This document shows positions 22,110 through 33,426 of a stretch of 64,000 nucleotides of DNA, piece by piece; position 1 is the stretch's first letter, and the number at the start of each line of letters is the position of its first letter. Both the position numbers and the translations under genes were made by a program. The stretch lies in the NCBI RefSeq assembly GCF_001625195.1, contig NC_054389.1:6940520-7004519 (forward strand), read 5' to 3'. Source of the stretch: Drechmeria coniospora (taxonomy: Eukaryota > Ascomycota > Sordariomycetes > Hypocreales > Ophiocordycipitaceae). Under the pieces are notes generated by a model that was not told the origin of the DNA, did not search any database, and saw only the letters and a list, made by a program, of their open reading frames with translations.

Positions 22110-25100
22110 CTATCGCAGGGAATCAATGTTGCTGAACTGTGTGGAAGTGACGGATGCAGGGGGCAGTTCCGATTTACGGTTGTTCTTCCAAAAGTCGATG
22201 GCTTCGACGACGTCTTCCCCCCGTTCGTCCTCGTACGCAAACAAAATCTATCGCTACGTTAGCAGATGAATGTCGCTCGAGTCCCAAGGTACCTACCTCG
22301 TGAGTGCTACTGTGAAGCATTCTGATGTTCTTGTGGGGCACAATGTGAACGGCACCGCTCTCGATGTTTCGCAGCTCGATAAAGTTGGGCTCGAACGCGA
22401 GGATCCAAGGATAGCTGAGAGCGAAGCTCTGAGGCGTGCCCTCCCAGTCGAGACGCCACTCCGGCCTGGCCCGCCACCCGTTCCTGTTGACGAAAAAAGA
22501 AAACTCCGAGTAGTTCAGCAAGAACTCTCCGTTGAGACGTTCAATGTGAATGGGCCGGACACCTTCCTTGCGAGCGACGAAGTCGAGCGAGGTGTCGGCT
22601 TGGTCCAGCAGCGACTGCGTCTCCAGCGTCTCCAGCGATACCACCTCGAAGCCCCTTGCGCAGGCGACGCAGAGTTTCGACTTGAGGAAGTGGACCGAAG
22701 ACGATTCCGTGGGGATGTAAAACTCCTTGAACGGCCTCAGCTCGTCCTGCCCGCCCGTCATGAACTTGCCCAGACCCTTCTGCTTCTTCGCCTTGGTCAT
22801 GGCGTCGTTCGGCTCAAAAACTTTAATCGTCGTCGACAATGCTGACGACTTCACGCAGCAGACGAGATGTCTGCCCAGGCAGATGCCTGTCTTGAAGAAG
22901 CTGCAGTGGTTCTGGATCTTCTTCGGCCTCTTGGCAAGCGCCGGCTCGTCGGGGTTCAGTGCGGACAACGTGTACGACTGCAGCGTCTTGTTCGACAGCA
23001 CCAACAGCAGTTGGTACTCTTCCAAGATGTCAATCTGCGTCACGTTTGTCGTCTCCAGCACTCTTCTTGGAACCTGCTCTCTGTTTTTGCGATCCGCCAG
23101 GTAGATTCCGTTGTCTGTACCGAATAGGAGCTTACGTCCACCATCTAACAAGGGTCAGCCAGGGCGCGAGGGTGAACGAAGACGGGAGGGAAAAAAAGAT
23201 TCAGATGGCAGCCGGCCAGCCGTAGGTCATGCTTACCAAAGGGTGTGACGCAGTTGACTTGGTTCGTGCCCACAAAGAAGTTGCTCGAGATGATGGTCGT
23301 GTTGATGAAGTCGGCACGAGCGCGGAGGCGCTGCTGCGCGTTGTCGATGAACTCGAGCCACTTCTTGCGGGCCGCCTGGTTGGCGGCGTAGAGTGTAAGC
23401 TCATAACCGGCCTTGCCCAGATGGCGGAAAGTAATCGGCCACCCTTCCCCCTTCTTGGCATCGCCAGTGTTGGTTCTGATGGACGGTATCAGACTCGACG
23501 ACGACCTCTTGACGCCGTCAGGGATGACCTCGTCCATCTCGCGAATGGCGAGAAGCTCCAAGGGAATGGGCCGTCGGTAAGCCTTGATCTCCTCGTTCTT
23601 TCCATTCTGCTTGATACGCACAAGCAGGACGGCGTGGTCGAAGAGGAATGAGGTGATCTCCATGGGGTCGGTCGGGGACTTCTTCAGCTGGCTCTTGAAG
23701 ACGAGCTCGCGGCCCTCCTCGGTGAGTTTGAGGTCAACCCTCTCGTTGGGTCTGAAGCGCAGCTGCTCGTGCAATCGCCTCAGGTTGAACCGGTTCTCGG
23801 CCTTGCCCGACTCGGCGTTGACTCGGCCAAGCAAATCCCTGATCATGGTCAGAACCTTGGGGATGTGCTCCTTGTCAGGGTTCCCGTCCTCCGTGTACTT
23901 GAGAACATTCTCGAGCAGGAGTGGGTATCGTGCGAGACGGGTCGTGGGTTTGGTGAGGTAGCCGTTGAGCTCCAGCTTTCGTGACTCCTTGCGTCTCTCA
24001 ATCTCGTCCACGAGCTTGCCGAAGGGAGGGTTGATGGATCGCTCATTCTCAAACTCAAACTTGCCTTCCAGCTGCCTCGAGCCGTAGTAGATGAAGGGCT
24101 CAAACTGCGGCACGAACTCGAGGAAGATGTCGCCGCAGTTGTACACAATGGGATCCTTCTGCTGCCGCGCCGTCAACGAGGTCGCAAAGCGCGAGCTGAC
24201 GGTATGAATGCTCGGATGATCGACAATGTTGCTGAATATGTTCTTGACAACCTTTTCCCGGCGCTGCAGGGGAATAGGCGAAGCCTTTGATCGCAGGGGC
24301 AGGACCCAAAAGTCGCGGAGGTATTCCAAGTCCTTGACGAAGTCGCGTTCGGTGTAGCATATCTCGGAGATGACTTCCTGCCTCTTCTTCTCCCTCTCGG
24401 AAACGGCGTCGGCGACTTCCTTGGGCACCGAGTTGATCCAGAGCTTCTGCTCGTCCGTCTGGTCAACCTCGTCGTCGTTGACGTTGGCCGAATCTTCCTT
24501 GCGCAGGCCGGGCCCCATCTTCAGGTTCAACCTCGAGACCTGCTCCAGACGGCGAGGACAAGCGATGGAGTAGCAGAGTTGGTCTCGCGTGCAGGTGGGC
24601 GAGTAGCACTCCGAGAGCAGGACGAAAACGCCGTTGACCGGAGGCTTGTCCTCCGGCTCGTCCATCAGCGTCTCCCTGAACTGATACATTTCCGACTGCG
24701 AGTCTCGCAGCCGATGCTCGTACGTCACGTCGTGGAAGAACTTTTGCGCGTCCAGGGACCGGCCGAGCAGCAGCGCTAGGTTCCGGTCCGTCGTCCTGAT
24801 GATGTAGGACAGGACATCGACGGCCTCGGATCCGCTGAAGGCGTTCTTGTACGTGAGCTCGTTCTTGGTTCGGTCGCCGATTATGATCTTTCGCCGGAAG
24901 CAGTCGGCCACCCTCGAGAGCAAAGCCGGGTAGACGAGCGGCGGTCGTATCTTGGTTGCGGTGGCAGGGCGATCACTTTCGATCGACTTGCTCCTGGAGG
25001 GCCGCTGGACGAGGGTGGAGGCGTCCGACTCGGACGGAGTGATGGTCGGGGCTATGCTGGAAGCCATCGACATCGTTCTCGAGTGGTCAGGGACGGACCC

Positions 25101-26018
25101 GGACGACGGGGCCCTCGTCGTGCGCGTCTGGGAGCCGGGGGCGCCGGGGTATCCTGCATTCTGCGGCGGATACCCGTTCGAGATGGTCGACGCATCGGAC
25201 GGCGCACGGCGATTGGGGATGATTCGGCCGCTCATGGTCTGGTGGGAATCTCTGTCCTGCGGATGGTACGACCCAGACAGCGACATTGCTCGGTCGTCGT
25301 GCCGCTCCGGAACGACTCTACCCTGAGCCGTCGTCCTCGCCGAGTTTTGATGACCGTACTGAGCATTTCGAAAGTGGTTCGCCGGCGACTGCTGCTGGTA
25401 GGGACCCTGCGGAGCATTGTACATCTGCGGTCGGGGCCCCGAGGCAAGAGACTGGGAGCGATATGGATCGCTGTTGAGGGCGGGACCAGGGCCTCCCTGA
25501 TAGGGCCTATACGGCTGGTGTCTCGGACCGGGTGACGGTGGCACGGCGTTGCGAGACTCGAACCGTGGAGGCAGCGGGCTTCCAGGGCCAGGATAGGGCC
25601 GCCTGGCCTGCTGCTGCTGCGGAGGCATATAGTGCGACTGTTGAGGCGGTAGCTGCCCGCCAGAGGCAGAGCGCGGCCCGGGATGGTACCCGTTGGGGTC
25701 AGGGTGCCGATTCCTCGCAGACATGGGCTCGCGTTCGCCGTAGTAGTTCTGGGACTGTTGCCTGGATGGGGGTCGCTGATGCTGGCCAGGCCCGGGCCCA
25801 GACCCCGACCCAGGACCAGAACCCATCGACGACATGGACTGCATCCCGCCCTGCTCCACGGCGGGATGCGAGGACGAGGTCATGGTCTGCGAACGGCCCG
25901 GCGGAGGGGCGGCGCCAAAGATGTTGGAGAAGGCAGCATCTCGCTGGTGGTTGTTCGCATCGGGGTAGGCGCGCGGACGGTGCGTGGGTGATCGGGGATC
26001 GTATTGATAGTCCGCCAT
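22110..26018 (-). CDS. Rho1 guanine-nucleotide exchange factor (Rom2 type)
   Basis: Exons complement(23237..26018), complement(22297..23144) and complement(22110..22247) give 1255 aa; introns are 92 and 49 bp, all GT-AG. ATG 26018 (MADYQYD) is the first in-frame ATG. Domains: Pro/Gly/Gln/Ser-rich disordered N-terminus (1-330); a DEP-like module at about 360-450; a DH catalytic domain at about 545-735 (starting RQEVISEICYTERDF); a PH domain at about 790-930; a C-terminal CNH domain at about 955-1245 (DGGRKLLFGTDNGIYL … ILFAYEDERGEDVVEAIDFW). This layout is that of yeast Rom1/Rom2, which load GTP on Rho1 at the plasma membrane to drive cell-wall synthesis, actin polarity and the cell-integrity pathway. 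It is divergent from Vma11. Confidence 0.94.
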
Positions 26019-26278
26019 CGTGAGCTGATGGGAAGGACGAATGATGTCGTCAGCAAAACAGGACACGAAGAGATGCACGACTCTGCAGCAGCGTCATGGA
26101 CAGGGAAGAAAAACGAACCGCAGCGAAGCCTCAAGGGCGGCCAGCAGTCAAGCGCTCAAAATCGCGGCGCACCGGCCGTCCGGACAGTCGACGTTCGACG
26201 GGGGGGAGCGCCGCCGTCGGAGTCGACGTGTTCGATTTGCTTCACCCCTCCTGCAATACGGGAACGCTTTCCCCGAGG

Positions 26279-26346
26279 GCTGGTGATGGTGATGGTGATG
26301 GTGATGGTGATGGTGGTGGTGGTGGTGGTGGTGGTGACGGTGGTGT
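26279..26346. repeat. (GATGGT)n(GGT)n microsatellite
   Basis: About five GATGGT hexamers run into at least six GGT trinucleotides, ending in GACGGTGGT. It is about 260 bp upstream of the Rho GEF start codon. Confidence 0.9.
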
Positions 26347-26859
26347 TTCGTCCTCGGCGACAACACAGCCGACACGGTGGGTTCCTTGGCGGTGACGAGA
26401 CGGCGGCGGTAGCGCTCGTGGGCCAAAGATGGGACAGAAGCAGCTCAAGGCTGTATCGTGGTCCCTTGCCGTGGTCCCTAGCTAAGGATCATCCGGGTAG
26501 CACCTTTTGTTCGGAGGAAAGGCTCGGGCTCGAGGCTCGAGGGTGGATGGGGGGAGCGGAGCCGCCGACCAGAAACAAAGGTGTCAAGATGATGGCATCA
26601 GCGACACGGGATCGTGCTCGAGCACCGGGGCAATTGGGGAGGGTGGGTGGACGCAGGGAGCGGCCGCCGCGGTGATGCCAAAGACAGCGAGCGAGCGAGT
26701 GAGCGAGAGAGGGTTTGTGAGATCAAGTTGGTTTCTCCAAGGTCCAGTGTGGCTGAGATAGGTCGGGTGTTCGGATGCTGCGCGAGCCGCTCCACTCACT
26801 CCTATCTGCCAACTGCATTCTGGCTCGTCCCAAGGTACCAGAATGCCGTGGTATTGCAG

Positions 26860-27450
26860 CAATCAGTGGTAGGGGAGTACGGAGCGCGAAGTACACGTAC
26901 CTCGGAAGCGGCACTGGGTTAGTACCTTGGTAGTATCCAAGGTACAGTACAGTACGTTTCGCTTTAGGGACACCGACCTCCTACGACCACCAAAGTACCT
27001 CGAGGCTAGCGGTATCGACGACCAGCCGTAGGGGGGGTGTTCCAGCGCAGCCAGGCATGCTTGGCGGCACCTTGATAGGTACCTAGTACCCACGCAGCAT
27101 CTCCATGCAGTAATGGCCCATGCCATAAGCACCTACCTAGTACCTATATATCCCAGGTGCTAATACCCCAAGTACTTGTAGTTGTATACGGAGTACCTAG
27201 TACCTATATATCCCAGGTGCTAATACCCCAAGTACTTGTAGTTGTATACCAAGTACCTAGTAAGTATACCTACTAGGTACTAGGTACGGAGTACTAGTAC
27301 CGTCCGAAGTGCAGTACTCCGTAGTGCCTGTGGACATGAAAGTACTGTCGTCCGTACTCCGTACTAGGTACTAGGTACCTAGTACTGGGAGCCAAGTAGT
27401 GGGCGGTACGGAGTAAGTGCACAGTACCTAGTAAGTACCTAGTACTTGGC
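26860..27450. repeat. GTAC-palindrome island
   Basis: Extremely dense GTAC words (CTAGTACCTAG, ACTAGGTACTAGGTAC, GTACGGAGTAC), including the 60-bp tandem duplication at 27134-27249. Confidence 0.8.
27134..27249. repeat. Exact 60-bp-period tandem duplication
   Basis: The 56-base segment from TACCTAGTACCTATATAT to GTAGTTGTATAC at 27134-27189 is repeated without mismatch at 27194-27249. The four bases between the copies read GGAG, versus CAAG after the second copy. Confidence 0.93.
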
Positions 27451-28034
27451 ACTGAGCCATAGCGGCTCTGTGGCCCGAGACACTACAGGTGCACCACTCA
27501 ATTGCACCAACGCACATTGCACTGCACAACTTGCAAGGGACTGCCTTGGCGACCGTTGAATGGTTGTTGCTACAGTGGTGCTATGCAGCAGCACCTACGG
27601 AGTCGGTACTTCAAATGGCAGCTCTCGACTAAGGCAGGTCAGCATGTCACGATTTGAAGTCAAATGTTGGCCCCTTCAAGTTTGTGAAGAAGATAAAATC
27701 CCGCAAAGCCACCATTCGCCGCATGCTGCTCGCGATCTGCAGCGTCGATGAATGCTGGGTGGCCAGAAAATAAGACGTAGGAATTCACGTCGAGCGTCGC
27801 GTTCAGGTACGGAGATCTAATAGGGGGCGCTTTCCAGTGCACCAGCGGTCGCGATGCTAAATCACGTGCCCGGTCAGGAGGCATCGTATCTACTGCATGA
27901 TTGGCTGTGTGACGCCAAGCTCTCGATTGGACCTAGTCGGCGACCTGCGTTGAAGGCAACGACTTGCCCCGAGCTTCTGTCGACAACATCTTGATCCGCG
28001 TCCGTCGCCGTTGTTCAGCAATCCCACCGCCGCG

Positions 28035-28848
28035 ATGGATTCAGAGCTCACTCCCAAATTCGCCCCATTCATTGGGATGGTAGGCTCACCCCCCCTTTTG
28101 GCCTTGAGAGAGCATGCCGCTTCATGCTAACACGTCCCCCCCCCCCAGGCTGGCATTGGGGCCGCCATGGTCTTTGGGTGTAAGTCTTTCTCCCTCGCCG
28201 GCCGACGACGGCATCGCGATACGAGATGTGTGTTCTGAAGGAGATTTGTGTAGCCATCGGCGCCGCCTACGGTACCGCGAAGTCGGGAATCGGCATCGCA
28301 GGCGTGGGAACGTTCCGACCAGACCTAATCATGAAGGTATCATCCGCCACTCGAATGCTCACGACATTGACGGAAGACCAGCTGACTCCCGTCGTCGCAG
28401 TGCCTAATCCCCGTCGTCATGTCCGGCATCATCGCCGTCTACTCGCTCGTCATTTCGGTCCTCATTGCCCAGGACCTGAACCCCCCCGGCAACGAAAGCT
28501 ACTCACTATTCGCGTGCGTCGCCCTGCCACGTCCCGAGCCCTAATACGTACGACTCTATATCTAATGCAATTTGCCAGTGGTTTCATGCATCTAGCATGC
28601 GGCACCGCAGTTGGCATGACTGGCCTCGCCGCCGGCTATTGCATCGGCATCGTTGGTGACTCGGGCGTTCGCGCCTACATGGAGCAGTCGAGGATCTTTG
28701 TCGGCATGGTTCTCGTTCTCATTTTCGGCGAAGTGCTCGGCCTCTATGGGTGCGTGCAGAAGTCGTGCGAGCGGGTGGAAGGAACTGGCGCTGACCGGCC
28801 TGCAGCCTCATCGTCGCTCTCCTACTCAACGCCCGCAGCAAGGGCTGA
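28035..28848 (+). CDS. V-type ATPase proteolipid subunit c' (Vma11 type)
   Basis: Six exons, 28035..28079, 28149..28179, 28254..28336, 28401..28513, 28579..28749 and 28806..28848, join to 161 aa, the usual size. Four transmembrane helices are seen, with the repeated [17 protein letters not shown] and [15 protein letters not shown] loops. The proton-carrying glutamate of helix 4 lies in [11 protein letters not shown] (E142). The GFMHLACG and [18 protein letters not shown] motifs fit c' (Vma11) better than c (Vma3, which has GFIQLGAG). Subunit c' is fungal-specific and sits in the V0 ring that pumps protons into vacuoles and Golgi. The first acceptor is preceded by a run of Cs rather than Ts. 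It is convergent with the unknown gene at 29517. Confidence 0.93.
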
Positions 28849-29516
28849 GCTCGCCGAGCGGGTCGAAAAGAATGCAAATCGAAGGCCATGTCGACGCCGA
28901 GGGGTGTGCGGGATGGTTTGCTTGCGCGAGACGGTAACCGGTCGCCAGACAGCAAGGGTAAGCAATGTCTTGATAGCTGCATGGGTTTGGCGTTTTGGAT
29001 GGCGTACGTTTCGACGCAGATGGAGCTCAGACGGAGCTTGTACAGAATTCAGAGTCGATGGCAGCCTTACTTTTGCACCCAAAGTGCACAGATTCACATG
29101 GGGCCGCGTACACGATATGACGGTTTCCGATCCCCACAGGCGCCCGTTCCGTGGTGACTGTTGTCCCATTTTCGGCAACTGGCTACGCATCTCAACCCTC
29201 AGTATCCAGATTTCATCATTCGCTGTGCTGGATGACATGTACAAAGTTGACGAGGACGAGGACGACGAGCCATGGCCGTCTGCCCAAAGTACACGTACTC
29301 CTATTACATGCACGAGTACTCCCGTGTACGCACTTGCGGTATACCTGTCGGCAGACGAGAAGTGGGGTGCGTGCCAAAAAAAAAACATCCACTCTTCACG
29401 GACAACGCAGCGTCATGAGGGGGCAAGGATGTCGTCATGGTGTGTAGGGGAATCGGAAAGTGAACGGTTTGCCGGTCCAGGCGGGGCGGGTGCCAAGCCG
29501 TGAGGCGATGGCTCGG
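28849..29516. other. Convergent 3' intergenic region
   Basis: Mixed-composition 3' flanks with an A9 run near 29379. Nothing else is supported. Confidence 0.5.
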
Positions 29517-30369
29517 CTACGAAAGCAGGCGACCGCCGATGCGACGGAGGAGCTTCTTCCTCTGCTGGTTGTCGATTTCGCGACGATACTTGGCCCACGT
29601 CCTCTCGCGCTCCTCCCAGCTCTTCATTTGCACTGAGAAAGGTTCAAAGTCAGCGTCATCCGCCAGAGTCGGCGTCGCGGGGGTTGCGGGCGGCGGTGCC
29701 GCGGCGACGTACGCAATAGCCAGTCCCACTGCCTGTCCTCTCGGATGAGTATGTCGTCGCCGCTCTCTCGCGCGAGCCGCTCACGACGAGCCTGGGCGGC
29801 AGCCACCTCACCGACCAAGTAGGGGTCTTCCAGAGGACGAATACCTTGGGGCGCTTCCTCGACCCGAACCACGGGCGGCCGCTCGGTCGCCACCGGACGC
29901 CTCGTGGGATCGTTCATCTGATAACGGCCGTCGGTGATGCGGCGCTCGGCAACGTTGCGATACTGACGGGCCGCGGGGGCATTGTTGGCGAAGAAGGTGG
30001 GAGCGCGAAAGTCGCGCAGGGCAATGGCGCCCTGCGAGGAAACGGGGGGGATCGGCGGCAGGCCGGTGGCGAGCGGACGAGGCGTCGACGACTGCCGGTG
30101 GCGAGCGGGCGAGGCAACGTCGGAGGCTGTCGCTCGGGGAGCATAGGCGGGAGCAGTGTCGGGGAACTGAGCGGTGGAGTGGTACGATGGCACGTCGGAA
30201 ACTGCCACGGCGCGTCAGCCATCGTCCCCGTCATGCTCTCGCACGCATGGCGGTCACGCAATGCCGCGGGTGCTCATCACTCACCATACGAGGGCGCGGC
30301 CGATCGGATCGAGGCCGTCTCGAAGTCCTCGGCGCCATGGCGAGGGGTCGACAAGGCGCCCGTCATCAT
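29517..30369 (-). CDS. Unknown fungal protein, 229 aa
   Basis: Exons complement(30285..30369), complement(29713..30201) and complement(29517..29632) give 229 aa, with GTGAGT and GTACGT donors and phases that close exactly. ATG 30369 starts MMTGALSTPRHGAEDFET. The first two thirds are Pro/Ala/Arg/Ser-rich and probably disordered, with a Tyr-rich patch (PSYVSDVPSYHS). The last third is strongly charged and predicted helical: EDPYLVGEVAAAQARRERLARESGDDI, then REDRQWDWLL, then MKSWEERERTWAKYRREIDNQ and the basic tail KKLLRRIGGRLLS. I do not recognise the family. The conserved-looking helical C-terminus and clean splicing support a real gene. The ending resembles a coiled-coil partner-binding segment (inference). 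Confidence 0.75.
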
Positions 30370-30837
30370 GGGCAGATGATGCAGGCCAGCCTGGGAGGAG
30401 AAAATGCGACGTCGTTTGAGCCTCTAGCCGAGTGGCCGGTAAAAGGTGGCCGTTGGCGGTACGGGTTGGTCGTGGAGAACGGGGTCGAGGCCGCGGGACG
30501 ATGGATGACCTGCCGGAGGAAATATGACGCAAGTGAAGCTGGAGCTCAGGCCAGGGAGGCAACCAAGGTAACTGTGAATCCGGATGCCCGCGGACCAAGC
30601 ATATAGCATGCGGACTCGTGAACTTGCCAAACCGAGCGTGACTCGGACGGTGCAGCGCCGAGAAGGCTAGGTTGAAGCCGCACAACCAAGGAACCAGCCG
30701 TGGATATCGACCAAGAGGGATGGGCTGCATGCAGTGAGCAACATTTGCGTTGCATGGGTGTGACGTCCCTCAGGAAGACATTGGTCCGGTGGGCCGATGC
30801 CTATGTGAAAGACAGAAGGGACGAGGAAGCAAGGGAT

Positions 30838-30892
30838 GAAGGAATCGAGGAATCGAGGAGTCGAGGAGTCGAGGAGTCGAGGAGTCGAGGAA
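30838..30892. repeat. (GAGTCGAG)n octamer repeat
   Basis: About six tandem units of GAGTCGAG/GAATCGAG. Confidence 0.85.
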
Positions 30893-31959
30893 ATGCAGAG
30901 ACGAGCAAGCACGAGAAGATGACGGTGGACGAGGGGGGGGGGGGGGGGCAGGACGTCACACATACGCACATGGGATCGTGAACGAATCATCGAGACGTGC
31001 GATACAACCTACCTTCCCACCAGAGTCATGACGAGTATTTACCTCACAAGGGGGGGGGGGGGCAAATCCAAGGAGACTGGAGTAGACGAGTAATATTAAG
31101 AATAACAGCGGCCCCGAGGGGGTGGCCACAGCCTACGGAACCTTGCGTTCTCGGGATGGATGGGGGCGAGAGGTCGTGTTCGGGGCGACGGGCGGTAACT
31201 GGCAACTAAAAGCACCAACTATACGTCTGTGGCGCGGGGTACCTCGACAACATGGCGGGGTAAGCGTGCGCCCAGCAGGGCATCGCTCCAGGGCCGACCA
31301 GCTGACAGGAGGCCGGCCACAGCCCCTACGAGTTGGCGCGCCGGGGCGTGGAGGGTCGGCTCCAGGCATTGGCTCTCGCTATTCCAGCTGGCTGCGGAGG
31401 GGGGGGCGAGGGGCGAGGGACCGCTACGAGTTCTAGCTTGGCTGCCTTGCAGCGGTGGGCCATGTCTCTGTTTGCAAGCAAAGTACAGGAAAGACGCACG
31501 ACAGGGCGTTCATGTACGCCAACTTGCACGCCAACTTGTACGCCAAAGGGGAGAGGATGGAACAAGTACAGCGCTTGGCCGTTCGTGCTAGGTACGACGA
31601 CGAGAACAACCTACCATTGCTATAATTACACCAACTTCAGCGCCGCCACCGACAGACCTTTGCCTCATCCTGCTCGTCCTGTCTCCCCCCCCGTCTCACC
31701 AAGGCTCATGGCCTTTTTTTGGTGGAGCGCGATGAGGTGTTCTGCTGCTGCATGCGGCATGCTGCATGCTGCATGTGCTATTGAAAGTCGGGCAAGTCGG
31801 AAAATCTTGGCTACCTACTATATTAGTACTGTGCATGGCAATCAGGAAGAAGTGTGTGATGTTCCCAGGGTGTAATCCGTACACCCAAGCATTATGACTA
31901 TCACTTCTACTGGGCACCTCTGATACGCAGTTGGGTACCTAATAAAGAGTGGTATGTGT

Positions 31960-33010
31960 AGTACTTAAGTAAGTACAGTAATAATGGTGTGGTTGTACGG
32001 AGTACCTGTACAAGTACAGTATGTACGGAGTTCCATGAGGCGAGGCGAGCGTACCTACAAGTACCTCGTATTTACCTAATACCTACAGTACTCACAAGCA
32101 GGGTTAGGTTGTCAATGCCCCGAATTACTACTTACGTTCGGAGTGCATGTGCAATACTGTAGTACGGAATTCAAGTAATAGTACCGTGCAGTTGTGGACT
32201 TGCCTTGTTTGGTGTTGGAGTGCAAGGTGAAGCCGGCATGCCTCAGTACGGCTGCACTACCGTGGGTGGTCACTGGTGGTAGCACATGCATACCCAGTAC
32301 CTTATAAGTAACAAGGTGCCTAGTAGCGGACAATCAGTGTCCAGCCAGTGGGAACTCGAGTTGTCCTGTCCCCTGACGTCGCGAGACTTTTGCAATAATG
32401 ACGACTCTCGTCAACGGTGCGCAAACTAGGGGCGCGCAGAGCAGCTACAGAGAGGTCAATGTAGCATAGCAAAACACACAAGTATGCGGCTGGCTGACGA
32501 CCATTGCCCGTCCTGGCATTCGTATGTGCATGCCATGAGCGCCCGACCCGTTTGCCATGGGGATGCTATCCGCAGCACCAACCAGGTTACGTGCAGGCCA
32601 TGTACCGCGCACGAACAGTACGCCGTACTACATGTACTTGCAGTTGCTGGATGAAAGAGTGCAGATGCTCAAGCACACGCTTAGTCCTTACAAGTACTCC
32701 GTACTGGAGTAAGTACAGTAATAATTAGGTACTAAGGGAGCACTGCAATAATAGTGCCTACTGTACACCAAATTACTGACTACGAGGCACTAGGAAGGTC
32801 CCTACAGTAATACTCGCTACCTACTACCTAGTAGGTACATGCTACAGTGCCCAAGTACTAGGTACATACTCCAGTGCCTGAGTAATAGGTACATGCTCCA
32901 GTGCCTGAGTAATAGGTACGGTACTCTGTAGGTACCAATGCAGAAGAACGAAGCAACCAATACTTACTTGTACGCTGCAAGTAGAGTACGCAGCAGGGAA
33001 TACAGTGCAA
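31960..33010. repeat. GTAC-palindrome islands
   Basis: Two blocks, about 31960-32340 and 32600-33010, full of GTACGGAGTAC, AAGTACAG and CCTAGTAGGTAC words. Confidence 0.7.
32834..32920. repeat. 27-bp tandem repeat, three copies
   Basis: GGTACAT starts at 32834, 32861 and 32888, and GGTACGG at 32915, an exact 27-bp period. Copies two and three differ at one base; copy one is more diverged. The unit contains TCCAGTGCCTGAGTAATA. Confidence 0.9.
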
Positions 33011-33426
33011 GTGCATGCGCTACGAGCACTTGCATCCCTTCTGCGACTTCATCGACACGCAGGTCTGCGGCCGCTCAACATTCAGCACACGCATGCGTGC
33101 AAGTGCATTCCCCGTCCAATTCTGTCGCCGCTCCCGAGGATTCGCGCACCTTTGGCTGGGCCCGTGCAAACACTTGCCGCGCTCTGACCTCGATGGCGAA
33201 TGCAACAGCAGTAGGTGCATCGCAACGTTCGCTCGGCCACCTCGTCTGATGGCTGGAGCTGCGACGGCGGACAGCGCGAGAATAACAGCGGGGCTGGCGG
33301 GAACGAACACGCTCGAGTCCCTGGATGGGTCCTTTTTTTTTCCGCCGCCGTGATAAATGCCCCTCCACCTCGACGACGACTCGAACCTTGACTTCTTCCC
33401 TTGCACGTCCCTCGTGCCAACTCGCC

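Larger units (their letters stand above)
26019..28034. other. Divergent intergenic region with GGT repeat and GTAC island
   Basis: 26160-26860 is the Rho GEF promoter/leader region with the GATGGT tract. 26860-27450 is a GTAC island with a 60-bp tandem duplication. 27560-28034 leads to Vma11; a small unconvincing frame at 27660-27884 was not accepted. Confidence 0.6.
30370..33426. other. Divergent intergenic region with repeats
   Basis: 3 kb without an accepted gene. It contains an octamer GAGTCGAG repeat (30845-30890), G-runs near 30940 and 31050, GTAC islands (31960-32340, 32600-33010) and a 27-bp tandem repeat (32834-32914). The stretch before 33427 with a T8 run is probably the MTD1 promoter. 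Confidence 0.6.

Noticed and set aside
26281..26346. His-rich peptide from the GGT repeat
   Set aside because: It is simply one frame of a microsatellite.
27660..27884. Possible 74-aa minus-strand gene upstream of Vma11
   Set aside because: Short, no supporting splice or family evidence; it lies in promoter territory.
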